Source: Protula sp. h YS-2021
Taxonomy: Eukaryota; Annelida; Polychaeta; Sabellida; Serpulidae
DNA: 64,000 nucleotides
Direction: 5' to 3'
NCBI GenBank assembly: GCA_949752745.1
Contig: OX457030.1
Location: forward strand, 72,055,686 to 72,119,685
Under the pieces are notes generated by a model. It saw only the letters and a list, made by a program, of their open reading frames with translations, was not told the DNA's origin and did no database searches. The translations under genes and the position numbers were made by a program. Shown here piece after piece: positions 12,201-23,374 of this stretch. Numbering within the stretch: the stretch's first letter is position 1; each line of letters begins with the position of its first letter.

Positions 12201-14839
12201 TAGACCATCGGGTCCTCTATAAAATACAGACTACTGTTGAGTTGGATGGACTACTCTTGTCTTGGATCAAGTATAAGTAACTGCTGCCCTGGATCAACCT
12301 TATTTACTGACGCCTTAGATCAAGCATGAACCACTGACTCCCTGGATGAAGCATAGACCACTGATAACTTTGATCATTTATTGACCACTGATTTTTTATC
12401 AAGAATAGACCATGGATTGGATCGACCATGAGCCACGGGCGCCTTGGCTCAAGCATAGACCACTTATGACTTTTTTATAACAAATATCGATTTCGAGATA
12501 ATGGTTGTTCAGTAATACATTGAAACAATACTCAGACGATGCTTCAATTTTCAGTAACTCACATAAGAATGGAGATGAGTAGTACAACGACGACGAAGCC
12601 AGCCACAGCGATGATAGCCCACGCCCAGAGGGGAAACTCGCTCTCCCCGCCCTCGTCATCTGTCAAACAAAAACAACAGAGTGTCAACACTGAAGAGACT
12701 GGATATCACCAGCACAGGGAATATACAAGTTGGCAAATCAAAACACTGAGCTCCGACTGAACCCTACCACATATTCTAAGTATGTCTTACCACCTGGATT
12801 TTGGCGAACTAAGTTTTACTTATGGCAAACTTCTTACTGACAGTACTTATGGTACTGTTATACAGACGGGTACCATGTGGTCCTGTTGCCATGATCACTG
12901 CTTTTTAGGTATTATAATGACATCTTTAGTATTATGATGTCGGCAAACACGTGATGATGACATCTTTATTATTAAGATATCGGCAGCACGTGATCATGTT
13001 GGTATATTGAACATTATGACCTCAAAATTGCTTGAAAAACAGTCTTAAAAGAAAAACCTTATGTGTCCACTGGAGATATTTCAAGAACAGAAAATGGTCG
13101 CTTCATAGCCACTAGGGGTGTTACGGTTCGCACTGTAACAGTAGACCGACTGCGGTTCTTCGGTTCGGTTCGGTTAAAAATCAAAAGAGAAAACCGCGGT
13201 GTTTTCGGGGTTTTGGTGGTTTTTTACTGATAGTGGACAGCCATGAAATGGCGCTCAACTTTAAAACCTCAGCATGTTGACATATTACTCTTTTTAAAAA
13301 ATATGTTCATATGTCAGATTATCACTTGAGATTTTAATGTTAGCTGTTCCCTTAGCCGCAGTAGCGTTTTGTGTCCTCAGTGTAATTCAAGATTTAAAGC
13401 TCCTTATAATATGATTAAAGGGATTTTGTTTATGGCGTTATAATTAAGAAACTGGAAATATTCTCAAGTTAGAACAAAACTGTAATGACTGCTGTGTGAC
13501 GTACTTAAACTTAAGTTGGGGCAAAACTGCAATGATTGTTATAGGATATATGCATTTAACTTAATTGTATTTTCGGTGACGTGAAATAATAAGTGTATTG
13601 ATTGTTATTTGAAACATTTATGCTTATTTATCGTTTATTTGACTTTTTAAATGTTTGCAAATATCTTTAAAAAGCTGACGGTTAGCTCAGTAGGTTAGAA
13701 CGTTGGTCTGGTAATCCCAAAGCCCCGAGTTCGATTCCAGCTCGGGGTGATAAGCAGGGGAGTAACGTTCGCTCCAATTGCCTAAAATAAGCGAATGTAG
13801 TTGGTTAGTCACCCTATCACGAAATTCAAGATTTACACCCCCTGTGGTTTTCAGCCATCCCTTCAAAAAATGAGAAAAAAAAATTTTAAAGGGTTCAGGT
13901 ATCGCCATGCCAAATACTTCTTGCACATCTACAAATGGTGGAGTACTTTTTAGCATAGGCATAGCAGCCTCCTTATCCGAGATACAGATTACACAAAATC
14001 AAAATACCTCGAGGCAGCTGGGAACTAATAAACGTTATCAGGTGTTTGGGGAGATCTGCTTTTATGGGATGCCGTTTTAACATTTAATGCTTATTTTTGA
14101 TATCAAAATATAATTAGAGATATCAATAAATCAATGCAGATTTTAGAAACTTAAAAAATGTCAAGGGAGATACACATTTACATAAAATATAACGAATCGT
14201 CAATTATATTTTGGAGATGAAAACTTGAATTATTGAGATCAACAATAACAACACAATTTTTAATCTCAAGAATGGCTTCTTTTTTGTACAGTAAAAAGTT
14301 TAAGGAAAGATACCATATACAAGGACCAGTCATTATTTATTTACAGATGTGTGTTTCTGAATTTTTGTGTTAAAAATAGACTGATATTTTGATATCAAAA
14401 ATCAATTTTTGAGATCAAAATATCATTTGCAGATTTTAAAATACAAATTAAAAAAGTCTCATTCTGAAATAATGATATCCGAAATAAATTCTTAATATCA
14501 ATAAAAGGAAAATGAATTATTGAGCTCAAAATTGATATTTTGCTCTCAAATGTTTCATTTTGCTATGAAGAATTGAATTTTTGATCTCAAAAAAATCAAT
14601 TTTAGATATCATTAAATCATTTTTGATGTCAATAAATATTTCTTGAAATCTCTAAATATTTATTGATCTCAAAATATTCATATTTTGATATTAAGAATAA
14701 ATTTTTGCTGTCTGTTATTATATTTTTGATATCTCTAAATGTATACTTGATCTCAAAAAATAATTCTTGATTTCAATAAACATTTATTGATATCAAAAAT
14801 GATTTAATGATATCTAAAATTGATTTTTAGAGATCAAAA

Positions 14840-14907
<68 letters not shown>

Positions 14908-15285
14908 GGTTGACGGAGTGGCTAAGTGGTGCAGTAAGTCAGCAGATCTGGGCATCGATTAGGAGATTATTGAAAAGTTCGATAAAAATAACTACTGATT
15001 AAAACAATAAATAAAAAATAGCAATAATAAAAAAGACAATAATAATAACAATGAACTTCTCACCGCCGCCCCTCTACGGGTGCTCGAATTCAATACAAAG
15101 CACCCAGCCCCTTGGTCTACCCCTATAACAAAGAAAGCCAAAAAATTACCCGCTTCTGATTGTTGAGTAGTCGTTTCCCCAGCCGTTGTGACGTTATCAC
15201 TGCTGGTCGTTTGGCAGAGCGCAAAAATTGTTAATTGGCTGAAAATGACACACAGCAAGATGCTTTTGTTTTGAACCATTTTCAT
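8763..15285 (-). CDS. Single-pass membrane protein, four coding exons, 274 aa
   Basis: Coding exons on the - strand are 15285-15150, 12659-12563, 10880-10812 and 9285-8763. All introns are GT-AG and the junction phases agree (1, 2, 2), giving an 825-nt frame. Residues ~1-25 are a signal peptide (core ILLCVIFSQLTIFALC). A short Thr/Ser-rich ectodomain with a possible N-glycosylation site (NVT) and a DDEGGESE stretch follows. The exon-2 segment AWAIIAVAGFVVVVLLISIL is a clear transmembrane helix. The ~195-residue cytoplasmic tail is proline-rich at first (PIAAPPAPVF), then acidic and Ser/Arg-rich, ending SVVDY, which could bind a PDZ or SH2/PTB partner. The layout recalls type I adaptor-like receptors such as Shisa or WBP1/VOPP1, but I see no diagnostic cysteine motif and do not assign a family. 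An alternative start is the second ATG, two codons downstream. Confidence 0.8.
9735..10540. repeat. 75-bp minisatellite in intron 3 of the membrane-protein gene
   Basis: About eleven copies of a 75-bp unit are present. Each contains TTAAGGATATTAGAACGAG followed by CCTTGAAAATATCACGATAA. Copies are nearly identical in the centre and degenerate outward. Confidence 0.9.
10812..10880 (-). CDS. Exon 3 of the membrane-protein gene
   Basis: This is a 69-nt exon between a TTTCAG acceptor and a GTATGT donor. It encodes a basic Ser/Pro juxtamembrane stretch (FVSRPSSPQPSPSKGARNKL). Phases fit both neighbours. Confidence 0.75.
11025..11265. repeat. ~55-bp minisatellite, five copies
   Basis: The recurring string is GATTGCAAGCTACCATACAG followed by GTGAAAATGCA. 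It lies in intron 2 of the membrane-protein gene. Confidence 0.85.
12040..12450. repeat. ~30-bp degenerate minisatellite (GGATCAAGCATAGACCACTG)
   Basis: A dozen or more imperfect units built on GATCAAGCATAGACCACTGA are present, still in intron 2 and just downstream of the transmembrane exon. Confidence 0.85.
12563..12659 (-). CDS. Exon 2 (transmembrane exon)
   Basis: This is a 97-nt exon between a TTTGACAG acceptor and a GTGAGT donor. It encodes acidic DDEGGESE followed by FPLW and a ~21-residue hydrophobic helix. Confidence 0.8.
13678..13755 (+). other. tRNA-like SINE head or decayed tRNA
   Basis: GGTTAGCTCAGTAGGTTAGA resembles a D-arm with an A box, and GAGTTCGATTCC matches a B box. The anticodon arm has a mismatch and an odd loop (CTGGTAAT, threonine-like), and the T-arm is extended, so a working tRNA is unlikely. 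It lies in intron 1 of the membrane-protein gene. Confidence 0.45.
14090..14836. repeat. AT-rich tract of repeated GATATCAA/GATCTCAA words
   Basis: The words TTGATATCAA, TTTGAGATCAA and TTGATCTCAA recur in both orientations every ~20-40 bases, interspersed with A/T runs. Many are perfect short palindromes. It is a degenerate minisatellite with strong potential for local hairpins. Confidence 0.7.
14840..14907. repeat. (ATT)n microsatellite
   Basis: About 22 perfect ATT repeats, followed by an A-box-like TGGCTAAGTGG string that may mark the remains of a SINE. Confidence 0.95.
15150..15285 (-). CDS. Exon 1 with signal peptide
   Basis: The frame starts at ATG 15285, with a second in-frame ATG at 15279, and ends at a GTAATT donor after phase 1. 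It encodes the signal peptide and a TTSSDNVTTAGETTTQQS ectodomain. Confidence 0.75.
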
Positions 15286-15339
15286 TGTTGTTATAATCCT
15301 GGTTGGGTTTAAAATGTGCTTGTTTGTTTCATATCCCAA

Positions 15340-17890
15340 AAGATAAAAGGTTTGCCTTTTTACGTCATGAGAAAATACATGAAAAAGGCAAACAGCGAAA
15401 TAAAAACTTTATTCGAAAATATACTTATTTTATAAATTATACATTGTTTTGTTGCGAAAAACCTTTGTTAAATATTCATTTGAGAAACACCCCAGCAGTG
15501 CGACAGTGTGGTATGCACGGGGGGGAGGGGCACAGAGGCTAACCTAACCCCTATTCATACCGTTGTTGTTCACAACCCCCCCCCCCCCCCTTCGCCCACC
15601 TCCTCACTTACACCATCTAGGCAGCAGTCTGTAAAATGCATGCGCCCCTCTTTTTTACCCCCATAAGAAAGAGAGAGAGGTAACTGTGGTAACTCTGGTA
15701 TTTATTCCATTAGTGTGTGACGAAGCCGAACGTGATAAATTGCACCAAATGGACTACCCCCTTTTTAAGGAATGTCGCACACGTACAATTTATAACCCCA
15801 TGACTTTTAAAATCCCAAGGCAACTTCAGCACATAAAACATTTCTAACTGAAGGCCACGTTACATTTTTATCATACAGGCCCAAAGAGGGTACTTCGCCT
15901 AAGAACCACTTGAGATTTTGACTCCTGCATACTTTACACAGAATTCCTGTATCAAAGCATACGAAAAATGTTGTGTATAGTTTCTCAGAACTGTACAAGA
16001 TTATCGCAATGTTCGCTGAGAGGAGAAATTTTACCCCACGCTTGAAAAAAAAAAAACTTCCACGTTCGATTCTTCTACAAGGCCTGAGTCCGTTTGGGAG
16101 ATGGAGAGTGGGATGGGGGGGGGGGGGGGCACTTGCATACAAATCTTTCATCATGCATGTCAATGAATTTTTAAAATGACCGCTAAACGCAGAGTAGTTT
16201 GAATAATACCCCCCGTTTCAACCAAACGCGCAATTTTCACCCCCTAAATATGAAGTATCAGATTTAATTTTAAAAAAATACCCTGTTCACAAAATTACAT
16301 ATTTCTTATTTCAGGTGCAGCTAGAATATGCGTTACTGCAATCGCAGAACGTAAACCAGCAGGCCCCAATACCTGACAAGTCTTTAAGCTCAGTTTTGGC
16401 CTCTCTTTTTCGAAACCCCCACCCCTCCCTCCGGAAATGCGAATAAATGTAAATTACTGCCTCTTTTTTTTTTTTTTTGACGAACTTAGAAGACTCGCGA
16501 AGACCCCAACTGATCCCAGACTTACCCCTTTCTATTCTTCTGTTTTGGGAGGGAGGATGGAGGAGAGACGGTGCCCTGCATAAGAGATAGCAAGAGGGCC
16601 TTGGAGGAGGGGGGGGGGGGGTCCGATTTTTTATTTTTTTTTGTCATGGGTGGGGTTGGTTTTTGAGGGTCAGAGATTAAGACAGAGTGAGTAGTGCCTC
16701 GAAAGAAGTAACAAAGATTTTCATGTCATCAAATAAAATTCGCACGTTAAGGTGGCATGAGAATGAATGCCTAACCCCCGCCCCTCCGAGTGTCAGGAGA
16801 ATGCCTAATCCCCCCTCCAGCCCCGTGGCCGAACCCCCTCCCCGCCGAGTGGCGGGAGAATGCTTAATCCCCTCCCTCCTGCCCCACCCCGCCGAATGGC
16901 AGGAGAATGCCTAACCGAATATCTAACCCCCCCCCCCCCCCACGCAATGCAAGTCAGATTTGAAACGTACCACAATGGTCACGTGTCGTTGCATCCCACG
17001 GAGTTTTAAGGAATCGGTGAGTGGGGGGGGGGGGGGGGGGGTCACCCATTAATCTATCCCGTCCACCCCCCCCCCCCCCCCCACCAACCTCCCATGCGTT
17101 TGTATTTTATCGGAAACCAAATGAAACGAATGGACAGAATACAAAAAAAAAAGTCTTTATTCATAAAAAATATTTTAAAGTATATTTTTTTTATAAATGT
17201 CTTAAACATCACAACTTAAAATTGAAACATTTCCACGAAAAACATCTTAGAAACAACAAGAAATGTAGTGCATATTCGATAACGAGAACAATCCTACTTC
17301 CGGCAGCCTTAAAGTGTATCAGTTGTTAGATTTTTGCAATCGGCAACAATAATATTCAAAACCCTTTTTACGAGTTATCGGGCATCCAGTTATCGGATAT
17401 CTAGTTATCGGATATTTAGTGTGGACTTTTAAACAATCACGATTTATACGAACAGTTGCGCGAACAATATCGCAATTTGTACGAACAATATCGCAATTTG
17501 TGCTAATGTCACAACCTCTACTAACGCTCTGATTCGAACATAACGTCAAGATTCGCACAGGACGACGTCACGATTCGCACGTCACATACAAGGCAGCGGA
17601 ATGTTTTCAATCAATGGACGGGTGCGGATCAATCTGGCGTTCATTCTTTTTTTTTTAACACGTCAACATATTTAAGAATTATACATCATTTTGGAAATGG
17701 GTTCGAACTAAGTGTAATACACGGAAAACACCTCTTTAAAAATCTTATTCATCTTTTTTAATTGCATTTTAAAACTCATAACACGAATTAACTTATCATT
17801 ACACATAAACACGAATTAACTTATCATTACACATATTGATTTCCAACACACCAACACTGCAGAAAGTGACTGTTTTACTGTTTTGCAGTC
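15340..17890. other. Intergenic, many G/C homopolymers, no gene
   Basis: Runs of 10-20 C or G occur near 15581, 16117, 16610, 16927, 17023 and 17065. Near 16770-16920 a ~45-65-bp motif containing GAGTGGCAGGAGAATGCCTAA repeats three times. Short CGAACAATATCGCAATTTGT and AGTTATCGGATAT repeats lie near 17380-17510. No splice-supported coding sequence is visible. Confidence 0.6.
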
Positions 17891-17897
17891 AATATAG

Positions 17898-18262
17898 TTA
17901 ACCCTAACTTGTCAAAGTAGCCAACTATGACTTGTCAAAGTAGCCAACTATGACTTGTCAAAGTAGCCAACTATGACTTGTCAAAGTAGCCAACTATGAC
18001 TTGTCAAAGTAGCCAACTATGACTTGTCAAAGTAGCCAACTATGACTTGTCAAAGTAGCCAACTATGACTTGTCAAAGTAGCCAACTATGACTTGTCAAA
18101 GTAGCCAACTATGACTTGTCAAAGTAGCCAACTATGACTAGTCAATGCAGTCAACCATGACTAGTCAATGTAGTCAACCATGAGTAGTCAATGTAGTTAC
18201 CCATGACTAGTCGATGTAGTCAACCATAACTAGTCAATATAGTCACCAATGACTAGTAAATT
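17898..18262. repeat. 23-bp minisatellite (CAAAGTAGCCAACTATGACT)
   Basis: About ten near-perfect 23-bp units to ~18135 are followed by five or six diverged ones with CAATGTAGTCAACCATGAC. Confidence 0.95.
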
Positions 18263-19305
18263 TAGTCCTTCATTATGCGTAATGGCTAATCAACTTGTGC
18301 CATGAGCTTTATATATTTATTCGTTAATTTTTTTTGCTTGTCGCCAGTCGAAGGAGTCCAGTACAAAATCTAAACGATCTCGTAAGATCAAAACATTCTT
18401 CTTATACATAAAAATAACATTCCGATATATATATATATATGTATTTATTTATTACTGTACATAACAGATTGAAGCCACATGTGTGTTACTTTATTTACAT
18501 TAACGCTAGCTGCAAAAGATTCTTCTTGCATCAGATCTATTTGGAGTACAGCTGTGCGCATGCGCAGAAATGACACCTCCCGACACCTCATGACACCTTA
18601 TGACACCTCACGACACCACATTACCAGCATTGAAAATAAACGTGTAAAATATGCGGTAAACAAGAACACCAATATTACTACCATAGAAAAGGTGTTCGCC
18701 GAATGAGATTATATAATTTACATCACAGAGATTAGATCAGATGAGATTATCTGCTTATCTACAACGGTATCTCTTGAATATAGATGAATCAGATCTTGTA
18801 TCTTCCGCACACATAAGACCAATAATTTTAACGAAGGCAATCTTTTTAAAGTTACCAGATTGTCGTGTGCAAAAACTGTCATTTTGCCCAGAAAAGTGTC
18901 AATAAAATGAAAGCGTTAACACGTCATAATCTGACCATGAATCCAGACTGTGGTTACCATGGCAAATAACAGGTGCTGCACTGCCCTCCCCCCCCCCCAC
19001 CACCCTCCTCCCATACCAGGGACTTCAAGTGATAATGGCGAGCAGCATTTTTATCGGTGCAAATACGCGGTATAGCTGCGCGGTACAGCTTTGCGGTGCG
19101 GGAAGGGCTATTAGATGATAAGAGTACAGAGCGTGGTATAGATGCGGTAGAATTTTTCCCTGCGGTACAGCCGTGCGGTACAGTCATGCGGTACAGCCGT
19201 GCGGTACGGCAAGGCCTAGGAGACGATATGGTACAGAGCGTGGAATAGATGTGGTAGTGTTTTTCGGCATAGACATGCGGTACAACCGTGCGGTACGGGG
19301 ATTGT
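18263..19305. other. Noncoding, likely 3' UTR of the claudin-like gene
   Basis: It contains a (TA)n tract at ~18428, short GACACCTCA repeats at ~18570-18615, and GCGGTACAGCCGTGCGGTAC repeats at ~19060-19300, directly after the claudin-like stop codon on the - strand. No gene is supported. Confidence 0.5.
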
Positions 19306-22300
19306 CTAGGAGACGGTGGAGTACTCATAGCGGTAGCGGTTGAGCTCCTCGCGCCGCCGTTCTTGCGCCACCATGCAGTGCGCCAGGAAGTACGTCACCG
19401 ACGTCGCCAGGGACATGATCACGCCACCTGGAGGTGCAAAAAAAAAAAAAAAAACAATAAAATAAACCACATAAAATCACGCCATAGTTCTTAGTACTAG
19501 TAGTAGCCGCAGTAGTAGCAGAAGTATGAGTTTGTGAAGGCGAAAAAATAAACGAACAGCATCGCAAATAAAAACTTATTATGTCTGCCATTATCGATAA
19601 AGATGACAAACGTGCCTCAGTGTCTTTTTTAATTATTAATTTATTAATTAATTTATTAATTATTAGCTTTTCTTCGGGGGTTGGGGGGTGGCAAGTAGAA
19701 GGCATACATGGGAACGGGATCTGAACAAAAAGCCGGAAATTCCTAAGTTTTTGAGGGGGGGGGGGTCTAAAAAAAACAAAATCATTTCTTAATGGAATTA
19801 CACCGATCTCAAAAGCGGTCCGTTCAGCAAAAATAGAATCCGGAAAAGCCGGAAGATTCCCATGCATGAGAAAGGTTAAGGAGGGGGGCGGGGGGGGAGG
19901 GGGGCAGGGGGGGCGGGGACATGAATGTTACTCACATATTCCGACGAAGAAGGCCCAGCCGAAGTTCATGACGGCCGAGTTGACGCTGGCGTTGTACGTC
20001 TTGTCGACGTACGACATGAGGCCGAATGACAACATGGACACGCCGAACAGCACGACTGCAACATGAACACATACATAAAACATACACAAAAACATACATA
20101 AAAACACATAAACATACATAAACCTTACACAAAAACATTGAAAAACATACATAAAACATATATAAAACATACAAAAAAAAACATATTAACAAACATAAAA
20201 CATACAAAAGTACGACAGAAAACTATTTGACGTTGACGGGAGACACCGCCCATACAACAGACATTGAGAAAGTAATCTTCTCGTCTGGTTAGGTACAGGG
20301 ACTCCATCGACAGGTAGTATGTTCGATACAGGCCACATACACGCTCTTAACGACCCTTTTTCGGGTATACTTTTTTTAAACACCAGTTCCTGAGACTGGA
20401 CAACAAACGTATATTTTTAGTTTTTTAGACATTACGTAAATTTTAGTACGGCTGCCGTGAGTACCATGCTGAATATGCCCAAGTACTTATAGGTCGCCGT
20501 GAGTACTCCGTTGAGTATACCAAGTACTAACAAGCCGCCGCCATGAGTACTCGCGGTGAGTATTCTCAGTACTTACAGGCCGCCGCCACGAGTACCCGCG
20601 ATGAGTATTCTCAGTACTAACAGGCCGCCGCCACGAGTACCCGCGGTGAGCATTTTCTGTACTTACAAGCCGCCGCCATCAGTACCCGCGATGAGTATTC
20701 TCAGTACTTACAGGCCGCCGCCACGAGTATCCGCGGTGAGTATTCTCAGTACTTACAGGCCGCCGCCACGAGTATCCGCGGTGAGTATTCTCAGTACTTA
20801 CAGGCCGCCGCTACGAGTACCTGCGGTGAGCATTCTCAGTACTTACAGGCCGCCGCCATGAGTACCCGCGATGAGTATTCTCAGTACTTACAATCCGCCG
20901 CCACGAGTACCCGCGGTGAGTATTCTCAGTACTTACAATCCGCCGCCACGAGTACCCGCGGTGAGTATTCTCAGTACTTACAGGCCGCCGCCATGAGTAC
21001 CCCGTTGAGTATGTAGACCGAGGAGGAGCCGTATCCAACGCGACAGAAGAGATTGGCGCAGGCGATGAAGAAGGTGAAGAGCAGCGTGAGCACGCCGATG
21101 GACAGCATGGTCTGTGCAGACTTCCACCACACTGCAACACAGAGCAACACATTCCTAACACAGAGCAACACACTCCTAACACAGAGCAACACACTCCTAA
21201 CACAGAGCACCACACTCCTAACACAGAGCAACACATTCCTAGCACAGAGCAACACATTCCCAGCGCACAGCAACACATTCTTAGCACATAGCAACACACT
21301 CCCAACACAGAGCAGCACATTCCTAGCGCACAGCAACACATTCCTAACACAGAGCAACACATTCCTAACACAGAGCAACACATTCCTAACACAGAGCAAC
21401 ACACTCCTAACACAGAGCAGCACACTCCTAACACAGAGCAACACACTCCTAACACAGAGCAACACACTCCTAACACAGAGCAGCATACTCCTAACACAGA
21501 GCAACACACTCCTAACACAGAGCAGCACACTCCTAACACAGAGCAACACACTCCTAACACAGAGCAACACACTCCTAACACAGAGCAACACACTCCTAAC
21601 ACAGAGCAGCATACTCCTAGCCCACAGCAACATGTTCTCAACAAATATAAACACACTCCCAAAACAGTAACACACTGGACCAAACAGCAACAAACTGTTG
21701 CCCAGTGCCACACAAAACAACACAGAACAACACAACATGTCTCGCCGAATCGCCTCTTGTTTGTTTGCTTTTTTTTTTTGTCTACTCTGTTGGTATAGCA
21801 AGTGTGGAGGTAAGTCGGTGGGGTGGGTTCATCCTTACCTGGCAGTGATTTCTCCAAGGCCCAGTCGAACTGCCACACCCAGCGGCAGCCGTCACGCCCT
21901 GCTAGCTTCTCGTTGAAGAAACACTTGCCCCATAGGCCCTGTGCAACATTCACAGCAGGTGTAAGCATTCATGACACGTGTACACATTCATGGCACGTGT
22001 TAGAATTCAGAGGATGCGTTTCTCTGATCCCAAATACAGTAGATGTCATACTACAACCCCCCAGAACTCCCCCCCCCCCCAAAACCACATACCGCACCTT
22101 TGAACCGCCCCCTCCCCCAACACATAAAACGTCGAAGAGAATCCAATTAATTCCCGCTCCCCCCCCCCCCCCCCCACTTCCTGTAATGTAGTAAGCGTCA
22201 TACCACAACCGCCAGAGACATCAAGTGAGTGAGACAAAGGGATTGAGTGAGACTGAGGGAGTGAGTGAGACAGAGGGAGTGAGTGAGACAGGCAGATAAG

Positions 22301-23374
22301 ATAGGACAGGAAGAAAGGGCAGGCAATGAGGGAAACGGGATGACACTAGATAGGAGAGCAGAGGGAGAGTAGTGACGAGTGGACGAGAGGAGAGGAGAGT
22401 CAGTGTAGAGTGGACGACAAGAGGGGAGAGGAGGGGAGAGTGGACGAGAAAGTAGTGTAGAGTGGACGAGAGGAGAGGAGAGTAGTTTAGAGTGGATGAG
22501 AGGACAGAGTAGTGTAGCGTGGGTGAGAGGAGCCGAGAGTAGTGTAGAGTGGACGTCAGGAGGGTAGAGTAGTGTAGCGTGGGTGAGTGGACGAGAGGAA
22601 TGGGAGAGTAGTGTAGAGTGGACGAGAAGAAGGGAGAGTAGTGTAGAGTGGAGGAGAGGAGGGGAGAGTAGTGTAGTATGTACGAGAGGAGGGGAGAGTA
22701 GTGTAGAGTGGAGGAAAGGAGCCGAGAGTAGTGTAGAGTGGACGAGAGGAAGGGGAGAGTAGTGTGGAGTGGACGAGAGTAGTGTAGAGTAGACGGGAGG
22801 AGAGGAGAGTAGTGTAGAGTGGACGAGAGGAAGGGGAGAGTAGTGTAGCGTGGGCGAGAGGAGGGCAGAGTAGTGTAGAGTGGACGAGAGGAGGGCAGAG
22901 CAGAGCAGAGAGTGAGCCGGGCACCTGATCAAAGTACTCCGTCCTGTGGATGAGCCAGAAGGGAGCACAGTAGCTGACGACGCAGAGGACGAAGGTGACG
23001 GCCAGGAAGATGATGGCCACCACGGACGTGATCTGGCCCGACCGCGGCACCGGCTCCGGCTTGTACCTGCCCCCTGACAACAACAAACACACATCATATC
23101 TGTCCTCGATATGTACGAAGGGAAGCATTTTTTTTCTTCTTTTTTTTTTTTTTTTTTGCATCTCATACCTTACACCATTTATTTCTTTTACGTGTTTATG
23201 TATTTTTTTTTATATTTTTTTATTTATTTATTATAATTTTAGTGTTTCTCGTGCGGAAGGTGGCACTTATTAAGAGAACAGGTGGGACTACAAGATATCC
23301 TTCATTACACCGAAAATGGCTGTGACCTTGGAAAAACAAAGCTGGTGCTTACCTCTCGCTCTGCCAGAAGCCAT
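19306..23374 (-). CDS. Claudin/PMP22-superfamily four-span membrane protein, 220 aa
   Basis: Six coding exons on the - strand are 23374-23353, 23073-22925, 21938-21839, 21131-20982, 20055-19936 and 19427-19306. All have GT-AG introns and compatible phases (1, 0, 1, 1, 1), making a 663-nt frame from ATG to TAG. The first span is VVAIIFLAVTFVLCVVSYCA. The first extracellular loop contains GLWGKC plus further cysteines, matching the W-GLW-C signature of the claudin/PMP22/EMP/stargazin fold. Three more hydrophobic segments follow, from exons 4, 5 and 6, with a TYNAS glycosylation site in loop 2. The C-tail is short and charged (QERRREELNRYRYEYSTVS) and ends in a class I PDZ-like S-T-V-S. A role in cell-cell junctions or as a channel accessory subunit is inferred from the fold. 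Confidence 0.88.
20447..20981. repeat. 45-bp minisatellite made of copies of the exon-4 splice donor
   Basis: About ten good 45-bp units, plus two degraded ones, sit directly 3' of exon 4 of the claudin-like gene. On the - strand each unit reads GGCGGCGGCCTGTAAGTACT then GAGAATACTCACCGCGG. The first part copies the exon-4 end and its 5' splice site. Because 45 is a multiple of three, long spurious open frames cross the array. Confidence 0.93.
21135..21660. repeat. 21-bp minisatellite (ACACAGAGCAACACACTCCTA)
   Basis: About 24 units fill intron 3 of the claudin-like gene, right up to the exon-4 acceptor. The period divides by three and creates artefactual ORFs on both strands. Confidence 0.95.
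22205..22918. repeat. Irregular ~30-bp minisatellite (GAGAGTAGTGTAGAGTGGAC)
   Basis: Variable-length units of GAGAGTAGTGTAGAGTGGAC with GAGAGGAGG, preceded by GAGTGAGTGAGACAGAGG repeats, fill intron 2 of the claudin-like gene. Confidence 0.93.

Noticed and set aside
13105..13215. hAT-type transposon end (CACTAGGGGTGTTACGGTTCG)
   Set aside because: The left end is suggestive, but no matching inverted end or 8-bp target duplication was found nearby.
14908..14990. tRNA gene after the (ATT)n tract
   Set aside because: Only an A-box-like string is present. There is no B box at the right distance.
20811..21968. 385- and 276-codon frames full of VLGVCCS or SVLLCVR repeats
   Set aside because: They run through 45-bp and 21-bp minisatellites whose periods divide by three. 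Only the embedded claudin-like exons are real.
22198..23166. 322-codon Ser/Leu-rich frame
   Set aside because: Minisatellite artefact in intron 2. Only 23073-22925 is coding.
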